A DNA stretch of 64,000 bases, from the NCBI RefSeq assembly GCF_038502225.1, contig NC_091292.1, forward strand, positions 51,805,992-51,869,991, written 5' to 3'. The notes under the pieces were generated by a model, which was not told the DNA's origin, made no database searches, and was given only the letters and a program-made list of their open reading frames with translations. Origin of the DNA: Cherax quadricarinatus (lineage: Eukaryota > Arthropoda > Malacostraca > Decapoda > Parastacidae). Positions within the stretch are counted from its first letter, which is position 1, and each line of letters starts with the position of its first letter. Below, in pieces: positions 11,010 through 25,349 of this stretch. A program made the position numbers and the translations under genes.

Positions 11010-12093
11010 TTAATGTTGCAACATACACGCTGACGGTTTGTCTCCCCACAAATCTTCTTCTAACCCTGCTTGCACCCTTACCACTTGAAACCGATCATTT
11101 TGCAATGTTCGCAATCTCTCTTTTATGTCAACTATTTCGTCCATGGGAAAAACACCATCAACCATCACCTGCCCATAACAACCTCTTAATCGATCCTCTA
11201 AATAATTCGCAAGCCCATATTTTAAATTGTTTATACGTTTACCCTCCCTCACATAATAATTTCTTATCCTTTCTTTAGCCACATAATTCCATCATGTTAC
11301 AATGTCATCCACCTCCTGAGCTTCCTTGTAAAGCTCTTTCCACAAAATAGAAAAACCCTCCAAACCTTCTTCATCAATCAGCACACTAATGTTCAACTTC
11401 CTGTAAGTTCTATATATTTCCGCAAGCTCCTCCCACTCTACTTCCACCACTACAGCCCTATGATCTGACATAACCGCCTCAACGGTATTAAAAGATTTCA
11501 CGACAACCCCTTGAGAAAGATACACTCTATCTAACCTCACTGCGTATCCCCTCCTAACAAAAGTATATTCTGTTTCCCACACCCCCAAACGCATCACGTA
11601 ACCTAACGTCCGCCATCAAATCCCTGAGAGTTACAAACATATGTCCTGCCCCTTTTGGTTCTACGTCAGCTGCCCTAATAACGCAGTTCCAGTCACCCCC
11701 CACTATTGCTACTTCCGGAAGTGCACGCAAAAAATAGACAAGATCCTCACACACAAAATCCTTCCTTACCTGCATGCTATTCTCCGCAGGCGCATACACA
11801 CTTACAAAAGATACACGCTTACCCATCCACGATCCATCCACACGCAACACCCTCCCCCCTCACTTCTCTGCAAAACAAACGGGCTCGTCTCCTTTATTGA
11901 AATACCCACACCACCTTTTAAACGGGTAGTTGGCAGGGTCATTACTTGATAACCTGCTACCTCTTACACCTTACCCTCCTTGAAATTATGTTCCTGGAGG
12001 AACACAACATCCACTCTATATTAATTAAGAAACACATACAACCATTCTCTCTTTATTCTGCTACATAAGCCATTAACATTGACAGTCATACAC
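11010..12093 (-). pseudogene. Tx1/L1-like APE endonuclease and linker, frameshifted
   Basis: Read on the minus strand from about 12093: MTVNVNGLCSRIKREW, FLQEHNFKEGK and RLKGGVGISIKE. Then 11850-11554 has VSFVSVYAPAENS and IVGGDWNCVI, and 11597-11292 has RLDRVYLS and SDHRAVVVEVEW. These are the APE endonuclease blocks in order. 11282-11010 is the linker to RT. At least three frame changes and one in-frame stop break it. Confidence 0.7.
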
Positions 12094-12340
12094 CGAAGGC
12101 CTTTTAAATTTTCCACCCCTGCCTCTTCTCACTCTTTTCACCACTAGAGTTAGTATTTCTGTATGTTATCTGCACAACACCTTCTTTCCCCCCTCCCTTC
12201 TTCCGATGTCTCCTATCATGACCTCCCCCATCGCCACCTCTTCCCTCTCCTACATAAGCCTTACATAAGTCTTACATAAGTAAGACAGGGGCTGTGTCTT
12301 CTACCACAGGTTCAGGCACGCGTCTTTTCTTCTCACATGC

Positions 12341-12342
<2 letters not shown>

Positions 12343-12416
<74 letters not shown>

Positions 12417-12431
12417 CATACATATATATAT
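12343..12431. repeat. (TA)n microsatellite
   Basis: About 70 bp of TA with a few cata variants at its right end, directly before the MITE-like element. Confidence 0.95.
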
Positions 12432-12964
<533 letters not shown>

Positions 12965-15900
12965 AGGTAGTAGGTTGGTAGACAGCAACCACCCAGGGAG
13001 GTACTACCGTCCTGCCAAGTGAGTGTAAAACGAAGCCTGTGATTGTTTTACATGATGGTAGGATTGCTGATGTCTTTTGTCTGTCTCATAAATATGCAAG
13101 ATTACAGGCATGTCTTGCTACTTCTACTTACACTTAGGTCACACTACACATACATGTACACATTTATTTATACACACTCATCTGAGTTTTCTTTGATTTT
13201 ATCTTAATAGTTCTTGGTCTTATTAATTTTCCTTTTATATCCATGGGGAAGTGGAATAAGAATCTTTCCTCCGTAAGCCATGCGTGTTGTAAAAGTCAAC
13301 TAAAATGCCGGGAACAATGGGCTAGTAACCCCTTTTCCTGTAAAGATTACTAAAAAGAATAAGAAGAAGAAAATTGTCAAAGTGGGAAGTCTGAATGTGC
13401 GTGGATGTTGTGCAGATGATAAGAAAGAGATGATTGTGGATGTTATGAATGAGAAGAAGCTGGATGTCCTGGCTTTAAGTGAAACAAAGCTGAAGGGGGT
13501 GGGAGAGTTTCAGTGGAGAGGAATAAATGGGATTAGGTCAGGGGTTTCAAATAGAGTTAGAGCTAAAGAAGGAGTAGCAATAATGTTGAAGGATAAGCTA
13601 TGGCAGGAAAAGAGGGACTATAAATGTATTAATTCAAGGATTATGTGGAGTAAAATAAAGATTGGATGTGAAAAGTGGGTTATAATAAGCGTGTATGCAC
13701 CTGGAGAAGAGAGAAGTGTAGAGGAGAGAGAGAGATTTTGGGAAATGTTGAGTGAATGCGTGGGGAGTTTTGAATCAAGTGTGAGAGTAATGGTGGTTGG
13801 GGATTTCAATGCTAAAGTGGGTAAAAATGTTATGGAGGGAGTAGTAGGTAAATTTGGGGTGCCAGGGGTAAATGTAAATGGGGAGCCTTTAATTGAGCTA
13901 TGTGTAGAAAGAAATTTGGTAATAAGTAATACATATTTTATGAAAAAGAGGATAAATAAATATACAAGGTATGATGTAGCACGTAATGAAAGTAGTTTAT
14001 TAGATTATGTATTGGTGGATAAAAGGTTGATGGGTAGGCTCCAGGATGTACATGTTTATAGAGGGGCAACTGATATATCGGATCATTATTTAGTTGTAGC
14101 TACAGTTAGAGTAAGAGGTAGATGGGAAAAGAGGAAGGTGGCAACAACAAGTAAGAGGGAGGTGAAAGTGTATAAACTAAGGGAGGAGGAAGTTCGGGTG
14201 AGATATAAGCGACTATTGGCAGAAAGGTGGGCTAGTGCAAAGATGAGTAGTGGGGGGGTTGAAGAGGGTTGGAATAGTTTTAAAAATGCAGTATTAGAAT
14301 GTGGGGCAGAAGTTTGTGGTTATAGGAGGGTGGGGGCAGGAGGAAAGAGGAGTGATTGGTGGAATGATGAAGTAAAGGGTGTGATAAAAGAGAAAAAGGT
14401 AGCTTATGAGAGGTTTTTACAAAGCAGAAGTGTTATAAGAAGAGCAGAGTATATGGAGAGTAAAAGAAAGGTAAAGAGAGTGGTGAGAGAGTGCAAAAGG
14501 AGAGCAGATGATAGAGTGGGAGAGGCACTGTCAAGAAATTTTAATGAAAATAAGAAAAAATTTTGGAGTGAGTTAAACAAGTTAAGAAAGCCTAGGGAAA
14601 ATATGGATTTGTCAGTTAAAAACAGAGTAGGGGAGTTAGTAGATGGGGAGATGGAGGTATTGGGTAGATGGCGAGAATATTTTGAGGAACTTTTAAATGT
14701 TAAGGAAGAAACAGAGGCAGTAATTTCATGCACTGGTCAGGGAGGTATACCATCTTTTAGGAGTGAAGAAGAGCAGAATGTAAGTGTGGGGGAGGTACGT
14801 GAGGCATTACGTAAAATGAAAGGGGGTAAAGCAGCTGGAACTGATGGGATCATGACAGAAATGTTAAAAGCAGGGGGGGATATAGTGTTGGAGTGGTTGG
14901 TACTTTTGTTTAATAAATGTATGAAAGAGGGGAAGGTACCTAGGGATTGGCAGAGAGCATGTATAGTCCCTTTATATAAAGGGAAAGGGGACAAAAGAGA
15001 CTGTAAAAATTATAGAGGAATAAGCTTACTGAGTATACCAGGAAAAGTGTACGGTAGGGTTATAATTGAAAGAATTAGAGGTAAGACAGAATGTAGGATT
15101 GCGGATGAGCAAGGAGGTTTTAGAGTGGGTAGGGGATGTGTAGATCAGGTGTTTACATTGAAGCATATATGTGAACAGTATTTAGATAAAGATAGGGAAG
15201 TTTTTATTGCATTTATGGATTTAGAAAAGGCATATGATAGAGTGGATAGAGGAGCAATGTGGCAGATGTTGCAAGTATATGGAATAGGTGGTAAGTTATT
15301 AAATGCTGTAAAGAGTTTTTATGAGGATAGTGAGGCTCAGGTTAGGGTGTGTAGAAGAGAGGGAGACTACTTCCCGGTAAAAGTAGGTCTTAGACAGGGA
15401 TGTGTAATGTCACCATGGTTGTTTAATATATTTATAGATGGGGTTGTAAAGGAAGTAAATGCTAGGGTGTTTGGGAGAGGGGTGGGATTAAATTATGGGG
15501 AATCAAATTCAAAATGGGAATTGACACAGTTACTTTTTGCTGATGATACTGTGCTTATGGGAGATTCTAAAGAAAAATTGCAAAGGTTAGTGGATGAGTT
15601 TGGGAATGTGTGTAAAGGTAGAAAGTTGAAAGTGAACATAGAAAAGAGTAAGGTGATGAGGGTGTCAAATGATTTAGATAAAGAAAAATTGGATATCAAA
15701 TTGGGGAGGAGGAGTATGGAAGAAGTGAATGTTTTCAGATACTTGGGAGTTGACGTGTCGGCGGATGGATTTATGAAGGATGAGGTTAATCATAGAATTG
15801 ATGAGGGAAAAAAGGTGAGTGGTGCGTTGAGGTATATGTGGAGTCAAAAAACGTTATCTATGGAGGCAAAGAAGGGAATGTATGAAAGTATAGTAGTACC

Positions 15901-16644
15901 AACACTCTTATATGGGTGTGAAGCTTGGGTGGTAAATGCAGCAGCGAGGAGACGGTTGGAGGCAGTGGAGATGTCCTGTTTAAGGGCAATGTGTGGTGTA
16001 AATATTATGCAGAAAATTCGGAGTGTGGAAATTAGGAGAAGGTGTGGAGTTAATAAAAGTATTAGTCAGAGGGCAGAAGAGGGGTTGTTGAGGTGGTTTG
16101 GTCATTTAGAGAGAATGGATCAAAGTAGAATGACATGGAAAGCATATAAATCTATAGGGGAAGGAAGGCGGGGTAGGGGTCGTCCTCGAAAGGGTTGGAG
16201 AGAGGGGGTAAAGGAGGTTTTGTGGGTAAGGGGCTTGGACTTCCAGCAAGCGTGCGTGAGCGTGTTAGATAGGAGTGAATGGAGACGAATGGTACTTGGG
16301 ACCTGACGATCTGTTGGAGTGTGAGCAGGGTAATATTTAGTGAAGGGATTCAGGGAAACCGGTTATTTTCATATAGTCGGACTTGAGTCCTGGAAATGGG
16401 AAGTACAATGCCTGCACTTTAAAGGAGGGGTTTGGGATATTGGCAGTTTGGAGGGATATGTTGTGTATCTTTATATGTGTATGCTTCTAGACTGTTGTAT
16501 TCTGAGCACCTCTGCAAAAACAGTGATAATGTGCGAGTGTGGTGAAAGTGTTGAATGATGATGAAAGTATTTTCTTTTTGGGGATTTTCTTTCTTTTTTG
16601 GGTCACCCTGCCTCGGTGGGAGACGGCCGACTTGTTGAAAAAAA

Positions 16645-16661
<17 letters not shown>
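12965..16661 (+). mobile_element. RTE-like non-LTR retrotransposon, copy B
   Basis: Complete-looking element. The 5' UTR starts with tagtaggttggtagacag, as in copy D; an intact ORF spans 13382-16306; the 3' UTR ends with gggtcaccctgcctcggtgg, about 23 A residues and then (TA)n. It is a divergent subfamily compared with A, C and D but collinear over its whole length, including the 5' UTR block around ctccgtaagccatgcgtg. Confidence 0.88.
13382..16306 (+). CDS. LINE B endonuclease/reverse transcriptase, intact ORF
   Basis: About 974 codons with the same domain order as copies A and D: endonuclease (LNVRGC, SETKLKG, GDFNAKVG, SDHYLVVATV), reverse transcriptase (GKAAGTDGI, FIAFMDLEKAYDRVDR, GLRQGCVMSP, FADDTVLMG) and C-terminal WFGHLERM and RGRGRPRKGW. 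Catalytic residues are present, so it could be active. The frame opens with GTG. In-frame codons run back without a stop to TAA at 13301-13303 and contain no ATG, so initiation is either non-AUG or at an internal Met that would lose the first endonuclease strand. Confidence 0.88.
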   Translation: MGSLNVRGCCADDKKEMIVDVMNEKKLDVLALSETKLKGVGEFQWRGINGIRSGVSNRVRAKEGVAIMLKDKLWQEKRDYKCINSRIMWSKIKIGCEKWVIISVYAPGEERSVEERERFWEMLSECVGSFESSVRVMVVGDFNAKVGKNVMEGVVGKFGVPGVNVNGEPLIELCVERNLVISNTYFMKKRINKYTRYDVARNESSLLDYVLVDKRLMGRLQDVHVYRGATDISDHYLVVATVRVRGRWEKRKVATTSKREVKVYKLREEEVRVRYKRLLAERWASAKMSSGGVEEGWNSFKNAVLECGAEVCGYRRVGAGGKRSDWWNDEVKGVIKEKKVAYERFLQSRSVIRRAEYMESKRKVKRVVRECKRRADDRVGEALSRNFNENKKKFWSELNKLRKPRENMDLSVKNRVGELVDGEMEVLGRWREYFEELLNVKEETEAVISCTGQGGIPSFRSEEEQNVSVGEVREALRKMKGGKAAGTDGIMTEMLKAGGDIVLEWLVLLFNKCMKEGKVPRDWQRACIVPLYKGKGDKRDCKNYRGISLLSIPGKVYGRVIIERIRGKTECRIADEQGGFRVGRGCVDQVFTLKHICEQYLDKDREVFIAFMDLEKAYDRVDRGAMWQMLQVYGIGGKLLNAVKSFYEDSEAQVRVCRREGDYFPVKVGLRQGCVMSPWLFNIFIDGVVKEVNARVFGRGVGLNYGESNSKWELTQLLFADDTVLMGDSKEKLQRLVDEFGNVCKGRKLKVNIEKSKVMRVSNDLDKEKLDIKLGRRSMEEVNVFRYLGVDVSADGFMKDEVNHRIDEGKKVSGALRYMWSQKTLSMEAKKGMYESIVVPTLLYGCEAWVVNAAARRRLEAVEMSCLRAMCGVNIMQKIRSVEIRRRCGVNKSISQRAEEGLLRWFGHLERMDQSRMTWKAYKSIGEGRRGRGRPRKGWREGVKEVLWVRGLDFQQACVSVLDRSEWRRMVLGT

Positions 16662-16738
<77 letters not shown>
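16639..16738. repeat. Poly(A) followed by (TA)n
   Basis: About 23 A residues and then about 77 bp of TA form the tail of LINE B. Confidence 0.95.
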
Positions 16739-18623
<1,885 letters not shown>

Positions 18624-21050
18624 GAGATGTTATGTGAATGTATAGGAACGTTTGAATCAAGAGAGAGAATAATTGTGGTAGGGGACCTAAATCCTAAAGT
18701 AGGAGAAACTTTTAGAGAGGGTGTGGTAGGTAAGTTTGGGGTGCCAGGTGTAAATGATAATGGGAGCCCTTTGATTGAACTTTGTATAGAAAGGGGTTAG
18801 TTATAGGTAATACATATTTTAAGAAAAAGAGGATAAATAAGTATACAAGATATGATGTAGGGCGAAATGACAGTAGTTTGTTGGATTATGTATTGGTAGA
18901 TAAAAGACTGTTGAGTAGACTTCAGGATGTACATGTTTATAGAGGGACCACAGATATATCAGATCACTTTCTAGTTGTAGCTACACTGAGAGTAAAAGGT
19001 AGATGGGATACAAGGAGAATAGAAGCATCAGGGAAGAGAGAGGTGAAGGTTTATAAACTAAAAGAGGAGGCAGTTAGGATAAGATATAAACAGCTATTGG
19101 AGGATAGATGGGCTAATGAGAGCATAGGCAATGGGGTCGAAGAGGTATGGGGTAGGTTTAAAAATGTAGTGTTAGAGTGTTCAGCAGAAGTTTGTGGTTA
19201 CAGGAAAGTGGGTGCGGGAGGGAAGAGGAGCGATTGGTGGAATGATGATGTAAAGAGAGTAGTAAGGGAGAAAAAGTTAGCATATGAGAAGTTTTTACAA
19301 AGTAGAAGTGATGCAAGGAGGGAAGAGTATATGGAGAAAAAGAGAGAGGTTAAGAGAGTGGTGAAGCAATGTAAAAAGAGAGCAAATGAGAGAGTGGGTG
19401 AGATGTTATCAACAAATTTTGTTGAAAATAAGAAAAAGTTTTGGAGTGAGATTAACAAGTTAAGGAAGCCTAGAGAACAAATGGATTTGTCAGTTAAAAA
19501 TAGGAGAGGAGAGTTATTAAATGGAGAGTTAGAGGTATTGGGAAGATGGAGGGAATATTTTGAGGAATTGTTAAATGTTGATGAAGATAGGGAAGCTGTG
19601 ATTTCGTGTATAGGACAAGGAGGAATAACATCTTGTAGGAGTGAGGAAGAGCCAGTTGTGAGTGTGGGGGAAGTTCGTGAGGCAGTAGGTAAAATGAAAG
19701 GGGGTAAGGCAGCTGGGATTGATGGGATAAAGATAGAAATGTTAAAAGCAGGTGGGGATATAGTTTTGGAGTGGTTGATGCTATTATTTAATAAATGTAT
19801 GGAAGAGGGTAAGGTACCTAGGAATTGGCAGATAGCATGCATAGTTCCTTTGTATAAAGGCAAAGGGGACAAAAGAGAGTGCAAAAATTATAGGGGGATA
19901 AGTCTGTTGAGTATGCCTGGTAAAGTGTATGGTAGAGTTATTATTGAAAGAATTAAGAGTAAGACGGAGAGTAGGATAGTAGATGAACAAAAAGGCTTTA
20001 GGAAAGGTAGTGGGTGTGTAGAACAAGTGTTTACAGTGAAACATATAGGTGAACTGTATTTAGATAAGGCTGAAGAGGTTTTGTAGCATTTAGGGATTTG
20101 GAAAAGGCGTATGGCAGGGTGGATAGGGGAACAATGTGGCAGATGTTGCAGGTGTATGGTATAGGAGGTGGGTTACTGAAAGCAGTGAAGAGTTTTTACT
20201 AGGATAGTGAGGCTCAGGTTAGAGTATGTAGGAAAGAGGGAGATTATTTCCCAGTAAAAGTAGGCCTTAGACAGGGATGTGTGATGTCACCGTGGTTGTT
20301 TAATATACTTAAAGATGGGGTTGTAAGAGAAGTGAATGCGAGGTCTTGGCAAGAGGTGTGGAGTTAACAGATAAAGATAATTAAAACTGATTATAGGAAA
20401 GAATAAGGTTATTGGGATAACAAAAAGTTTAGGTGATGAAAGATTGGATATCAGATTGGAGGGAGAGAGTATGGAGGAGGTGAATGCATTCAGATATTTG
20501 CGAGTGGACGTGTCAGCGGATGGGTCTATGAAAGATGAGGTGAATCATAGAATTGATGAGGGGAAAAGGGTGAGCGGTGCACTTAGGAGTCTGTGGAGAC
20601 AAAGAACTTTGTCCTTGGAAGAAAAGAGGGAAATGTATGAGATTATAGTTTTACCAACGCTCTAATATGGGTGTGAAGCATGGGTGATGAATGTTGCAGC
20701 GAGGAGAAGGCTGGAGGCAGTGGAGATGTCATGTCTGAGGGCAATGTGTGGTGTGAATATAATGCAGAGAATTCGTAGTTTGGAAGTTTGGAGGAGGCGA
20801 GGGATTGCCAAAACTGTTTTCCAGAGGGCTGAGGAAGGGTTGTTGAGATGGTTCGGACATGTAGAGAGAATGAAACAAAACAGAATGACTTGAAGAGTGT
20901 ATAAATCTGTAGTGTAGGGAAGGCGGGGTAGCGGTCGGCCTAGGAATGGGTGGAGGGAGGGGGTAAAGGAGGTTTTGTGTGTGAGGTGCTTGGACTTCCA
21001 ACAAGCATGCATGAGGTTATTTGATAGGAGTTAATGGAGACAAATGGTTT
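18624..21050 (+). pseudogene. LINE C endonuclease/RT remnant
   Basis: The longest open piece is 18782-20086 (about 434 codons, from mid-endonuclease to the start of RT). A base loss at about 18798 shifts the frame relative to copy D. Stops follow at about 20084, and an internal deletion near 20355-20390 removes the FADD catalytic box. Later pieces at 20444-20665 and 20684-20893 encode YLRVDVSADGSM-type and CLRAMCGVNIMQR-type C-terminal parts. Not functional. Confidence 0.85.
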
Positions 21051-21310
21051 TTAATACTTTACGTGCTGTTGGAGTGTGAGCAAAGTAACATTTATGAAGA
21101 GATTCGGGGAAACCGGCAGGCCGGACTTGAGTGTTGGAGATAGGAAGTACAGTGCCTGCACTCTGAAGGAGGGGTGTTAATGTTGCAGTTTTATAAACTG
21201 TAGTGTAAAGCTCCCCTTTGGCAAAACAGTGATGGAGTGAATGGTGATGAAAGTTTTTCTTTTTTGGGCCACCCTGCCTTGGTGGGAATCGGCGGATATG
21301 TTAATAATAA
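18624..21310 (+). mobile_element. RTE-like LINE, copy C, 5' truncated and decayed
   Basis: It matches copy D from about D position 43133 onward. It begins abruptly in the endonuclease domain against the PLE and ends with the same 3' UTR and a short ataataaaaaaataa tail. 5' truncation is usual for LINE insertion. Confidence 0.88.
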
Positions 21311-21379
21311 AAAAATAAGAATCAATGACAACACTGCGACTAGCCGAGGGATGAAACCCGTGTTGTTTTAGCCCATCTC

Positions 21380-22050
21380 ATGTATCTATCTCATCTGCTA
21401 GAAAAATCATAGGATGGATAATGAGAACCTTCAAAACTAGGGAGGCCAAGCCCATGATGATTCTCTTCAAATCGCTTGTTCTCTCTAGACTGGAATACTG
21501 CTGTACGCTAACGGCCCCCTTCAAGTTAGGCGAAACTGATGATCTGGAGAATGTGCAGAGAACTTTCACGGCACACATAAGTATAGTAAGGTACCTTAAT
21601 TACTGGGAATGGTTGAAGCGTTTGATCTGTATTCCTGAAACGCAGGCAAGAAAGATACATGATAATATCCTGGAGGGATTAGTACGAAACCTACTCACGA
21701 AAATCACTCCCTACGAAAGCAAAAGACTCGGCAGGAGATGCAACATTCCCTCAGTGAAAAGCAGGGCACCACGAGTACACTAAGAGACAACACAATAAGT
21801 GTCAAGGACCCAATACTGTTCAACTGCCTCTCAGTATAAATAAGGGGGATTACCAATAGACTCCTGGCTGTCTTCAAGAAGGCGCTGGACAGACACCTAA
21901 AGTCAGTACCTGATCAGCCGGGCTGTGGTTCACAGCCTCTTTGAACATACCCTGATCCATCACGAGGCCTGGTCTCAGACCAGTCCGCGGGGGTGTTGAC
22001 CCACGAAACCCTCTCCAGGTAAACTCCAGGTAAACCCCTCTCCCCAACGT
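21380..22050 (+). mobile_element. CR1-like LINE, 3' end only
   Basis: 21421-21783 encodes the region after RT (MMILFKSLVLSRLEYC, then LENVQRTFTAHI and ITPYESKRLGRRC). It is followed by the 3' end with ctggacagacacctaaa, gatcagccgggctgtggtt and a tail with two aactccaggtaaa-type repeats. The same 3' end occurs at 27181-27530 and, in reverse, at 24785-24861. This copy is 5' truncated. Confidence 0.75.
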
Positions 22051-22052
22051 CC

Positions 22053-22455
22053 GGGTTATATAATATGCCACGATTTACTACAGACGTAACATGATGTTCG
22101 GTTCGCAGACACTGGTCGAACGTCACCAGAGCATCACGAGACTCCATGGCATAATAAGCAATGCTGCGATTTTGTGTAACATTGTTGTTTCAGGTTGTGC
22201 ACAATAGACTCCACTAAATAGCTGTTGAGCTTGTTCATATATATAACTCAACATGCATACAACTCAAATTATAGGTTGCACAAGCTCGATATTTATTTAG
22301 TAGAGTCTGTTATGCAAAATCTTAAGCAGCGTTACACAAAATCACAGGATTGTTTATGTCATGGAATCTGGTGATGCTATGGTGACGTTCAACGAGTCTC
22401 TGTTCACTGAACCTCATATTACATCCGTAGTGAATGTCGGCATAATATTTAACCC
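22053..22455. repeat. Imperfect inverted repeat (foldback), arms of about 180 bp
   Basis: 22053-22234 and 22280-22455 are imperfect reverse complements along their whole length. Matching blocks include gttgaacgtcacca, attttgtgtaac, actctactaaata and gagcttgtgc. The spacer is about 45 bp. It would fold into one long hairpin. No coding frame. Confidence 0.75.
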
Positions 22456-22639
22456 GTTTAGCTGCTACTGTATCGTACTTTCATAGGTACACAACGTTAA
22501 GTGGTTGCAATCAGTAATGGCAACATGATCAATATAATATATGAACACTAATAGTAACCAAGTAGGCAGGCGGGTTTGTTCAGGTAGGAATGTGCATGGA
22601 TGCAGTTGCTTGGGCTGTCATACATGGCGGCACGTGTGT

Positions 22640-22640
<1 letters not shown>

Positions 22641-22706
<66 letters not shown>
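22641..22706. repeat. (TA)n microsatellite
   Basis: About 65 bp of TA flanking the second MITE-like copy on its left. Confidence 0.95.
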
Positions 22707-22709
<3 letters not shown>

Positions 22710-23095
22710 GTGCCGAATAGGCAGAACTTGCGATCTTGGCTTAAATAGCAACGCTCATCTTGCCATATAGGACAAGCGAAAATTTGTGTATGCAATAATT
22801 TCGCCAAAATCATTCTGAACCTAACGAAAAAAAATATATTTCATTGTGTTTGTTTAGTATTAAATTACTGTAAACAAATCTAAAATATATTTAGTTGGGT
22901 TAGGCTAAAATAAATTGTTCTTGTTATAATAAGGTTAGGTAAGTTTTCTAAGATTCTTTTGGAGCAAAATTAAAAATTTTTACATTAACATTAATGAAAA
23001 AAATATATCTTTAAACGTATAAGAGAAAATTTTAGAAAGGACTTAATTTTAAATGAGTTCTTGCTAATTGACCAGTTTTACATATTCGGCACGAC
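22707..23095. mobile_element. MITE-like element, second copy, inverted
   Basis: 389 bp, the reverse complement of the element at 12432-12819 with only scattered differences. It begins gtcgtgccgaatagg and ends ctattcggcacgac-like. The terminal inverted repeats agree at about 19 of 22 positions. It has (TA)n on both sides. Confidence 0.78.
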
Positions 23096-23727
<632 letters not shown>

Positions 23728-24594
23728 TCATTAAGTGGTGGTCCACGAGGTCCATGTAGTACTCTCGGAGGTAGAAGTAGTCTGAATGTTCAGTATGTAG
23801 TCCTCATATAAGGCGTCCGTGTGGAGTATACGGACGCCCTGCTGAATCATTAAGAGGAAAAATGTGAAGATGTTAAAAACATCGAAGGCGATGTGGTACT
23901 TGAGTCTACTGAACATGAGGTCTTCTAGACAGCGTCTCTTGTAGATAACTATCTGCTGCATTGTGTTATCAAGGAACCAACATACCCTGTCTGTGGTGGT
24001 ATTGCAGCACGAGGGTGGAAACCTGACGCCCTTCTCGTACCACTCGTATATGTTAAGAACAGCACAACATTCTAACTGTTGGTGGATATCGTCTATTTTC
24101 CTGTGACTCTCCTTGTCGTATTCGTAGTTCGCCAAGAAGTCGTTGTACTGCGTGATGCTCCGTTCCTCGTCTACTAAGGCAATATGCACCACAGAATTAA
24201 ACACAGCTACAATTAAAAACATCAGACATACATTGTCCAAGTAAAAGACTGACCTAACAATGTTCATGATGTAGGGGCTTAGAGCATTGGCTCGCTCGAG
24301 TACGTAGAGCTCTTGCTTGACGTACAGCACCACTAACTACAGAGCCACTACAGTCGCTGTGCAGTAAATAGTCCCCATAGCTACGTTATACAGCTTGTAA
24401 TTATCCAGCTCATAAATAATGGGAGGCACAGTGATAAATACCTTGACTGCTCCTACGAAGAACCCGGCCACACTGAAGCACAGGACGTGGGACATCAACG
24501 TCGACAGCTTAGACAGGGCCTTCACTTTTTTAGATGACTGGGGCCCAACGCCATATAATAATTCTCTTGAGAAATATGTCTTCAATTTCGTCAT
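23728..24594 (-). pseudogene. Tetraspanin-like, intronless, one in-frame TAG
   Basis: Reads as one frame of 288 codons from ATG at 24594 to the final TAA, broken only by TAG at 24334-24336. Four hydrophobic segments fit a tetraspanin: TM1 (LMSHVLCFSVAGFFVGAVKV), TM2 (VAMGTIYCTATVVAL, then the stop, then LVVLYV), TM3 (VCLMFLIVAVFNSVVHIALV) and TM4 (FDVFNIFTFFLLMIQQGV). Between TM3 and TM4 is a large loop with the cysteine pattern ECC, PPSCC, VC and RRC; the usual CCG reads CCA. The upstream frame extends to 24636 but starts TTG. Absence of introns suggests a retrocopy or a single-exon gene. The stop could be a true null, a polymorphism or a base error. Confidence 0.65.
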
Positions 24595-24784
24595 GCTAGA
24601 CTTCTTTTTCTCTCGTTTTGATTTAAAGTAACACAAGTGTTTCAGTGGTTAATGTGTGGTTACGAGCGAGATCATGCAAATTAGGTAGCTGTGGTGTTAG
24701 TTTGGTTGGAATACTCAGTAGTTGGGTAGATAATGGTAGTGGTGGGGTACTGATAATGTTAGTACGTAGTTATAAATGTGGCGA

Positions 24785-24861
24785 TTTACCTGGAGTTTAC
24801 CTGGAGAGGGTTTCGGGGGTCAACGCCCCCGCGACCCGGTCTGAGACCAGGTGATGGTGAT
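24785..24861 (-). mobile_element. CR1-like LINE 3' tail fragment
   Basis: Reverse complement of the 3' end seen at about 21965-22045: tggtctcagacc, a gggggcgttgacc block, accctctccagg and two tccaggtaaa repeats. Confidence 0.75.
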
Positions 24862-24992
24862 GGTAGTTATGTTGGTAATTGTGATGGAGGGATGATAAGC
24901 AATTATACTGGGGATAATGAGAGTAGTAGTTGTGACTGCTGTGATGTAGGCGATGGTGCTATTGATTGTTAACCCGCATATAGAAGAGAGGG
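24862..24992. other. Unassigned spacer
   Basis: Gat/gta-rich sequence with no coding evidence. Confidence 0.4.
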
Positions 24993-25036
24993 GCTTATGA
25001 CGACGTTTCAGTCCAACTTGGACCATTTACAAAGTC
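24993..25036 (-). ncRNA. Hammerhead-like motif, core decayed, beside a PLE
   Basis: On the minus strand: gac, then tttgtaa in place of the core box, a hairpin ggtcc/ggact, GAAACGTC, then gtc. Inner helix I gac/gtc is perfect and the 3' half of the core is intact, but the 5' core box has lost G5 and A6, so cleavage is unlikely. It lies about 320 bp on the 3' side of the minus-strand PLE fragment, where such motifs sit in Penelope elements. Confidence 0.5.
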
Positions 25037-25349
25037 ACACTAACGAGAAGTAGAGCAGGAAGGGTATATATAGGCAGGAAGTGGTAGTGGTAGTAGTAAT
25101 AGTAGTAGTGGAGGTGGAAGGAATTAGTAGTGGGGAAGTAAGAAGGAGGAGGAGCCAGTCAAATGCTAAGAAAGGGAAGCACTGCAAGGGAGCTAGGTGC
25201 CCACAGAGGGAGGATGCAAGAACACAAGGGAGGGGAAATAATAAAAAAAAATAAATAATGAAGGAACAAAAACACAAGGGAGAAGAAAGACAACCCAGAG
25301 GAGAAAAAGGAAAGAGGAAAAGGGAAGGGGGAGAAGAAGAAAATGGAGG
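25037..25349. repeat. Purine-rich low-complexity sequence
   Basis: About 310 bp rich in gtagtag, ggagga and gaaaaag on the plus strand. It is probably the 3' part of the minus-strand PLE. No coding evidence. Confidence 0.55.

Larger units (their letters stand above)
7991..12340 (-). mobile_element. Tx1/L1-like LINE, decayed
   Basis: Minus-strand element with the order, from its 5' end: possible ORF1 end (about 12340-12100), endonuclease (about 12093-11292), reverse transcriptase (10966-9888), C-terminal domain (9887-8621), an AT-rich 3' UTR (about 8620-7991) and a 13-bp repeat tail. The coding part is broken by many frameshifts and stops. The 5' side is cut by a (TA)n tract. The clade is inferred from the RT motifs and the Trp/His/Cys-rich C terminus. 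Confidence 0.75.

Noticed and set aside
19198..19884. 228-codon antisense ORFs inside LINE copies (also at 4316-5002 and 43709-44395)
   Set aside because: They are shadows on the strand opposite the endonuclease/RT coding sequence.
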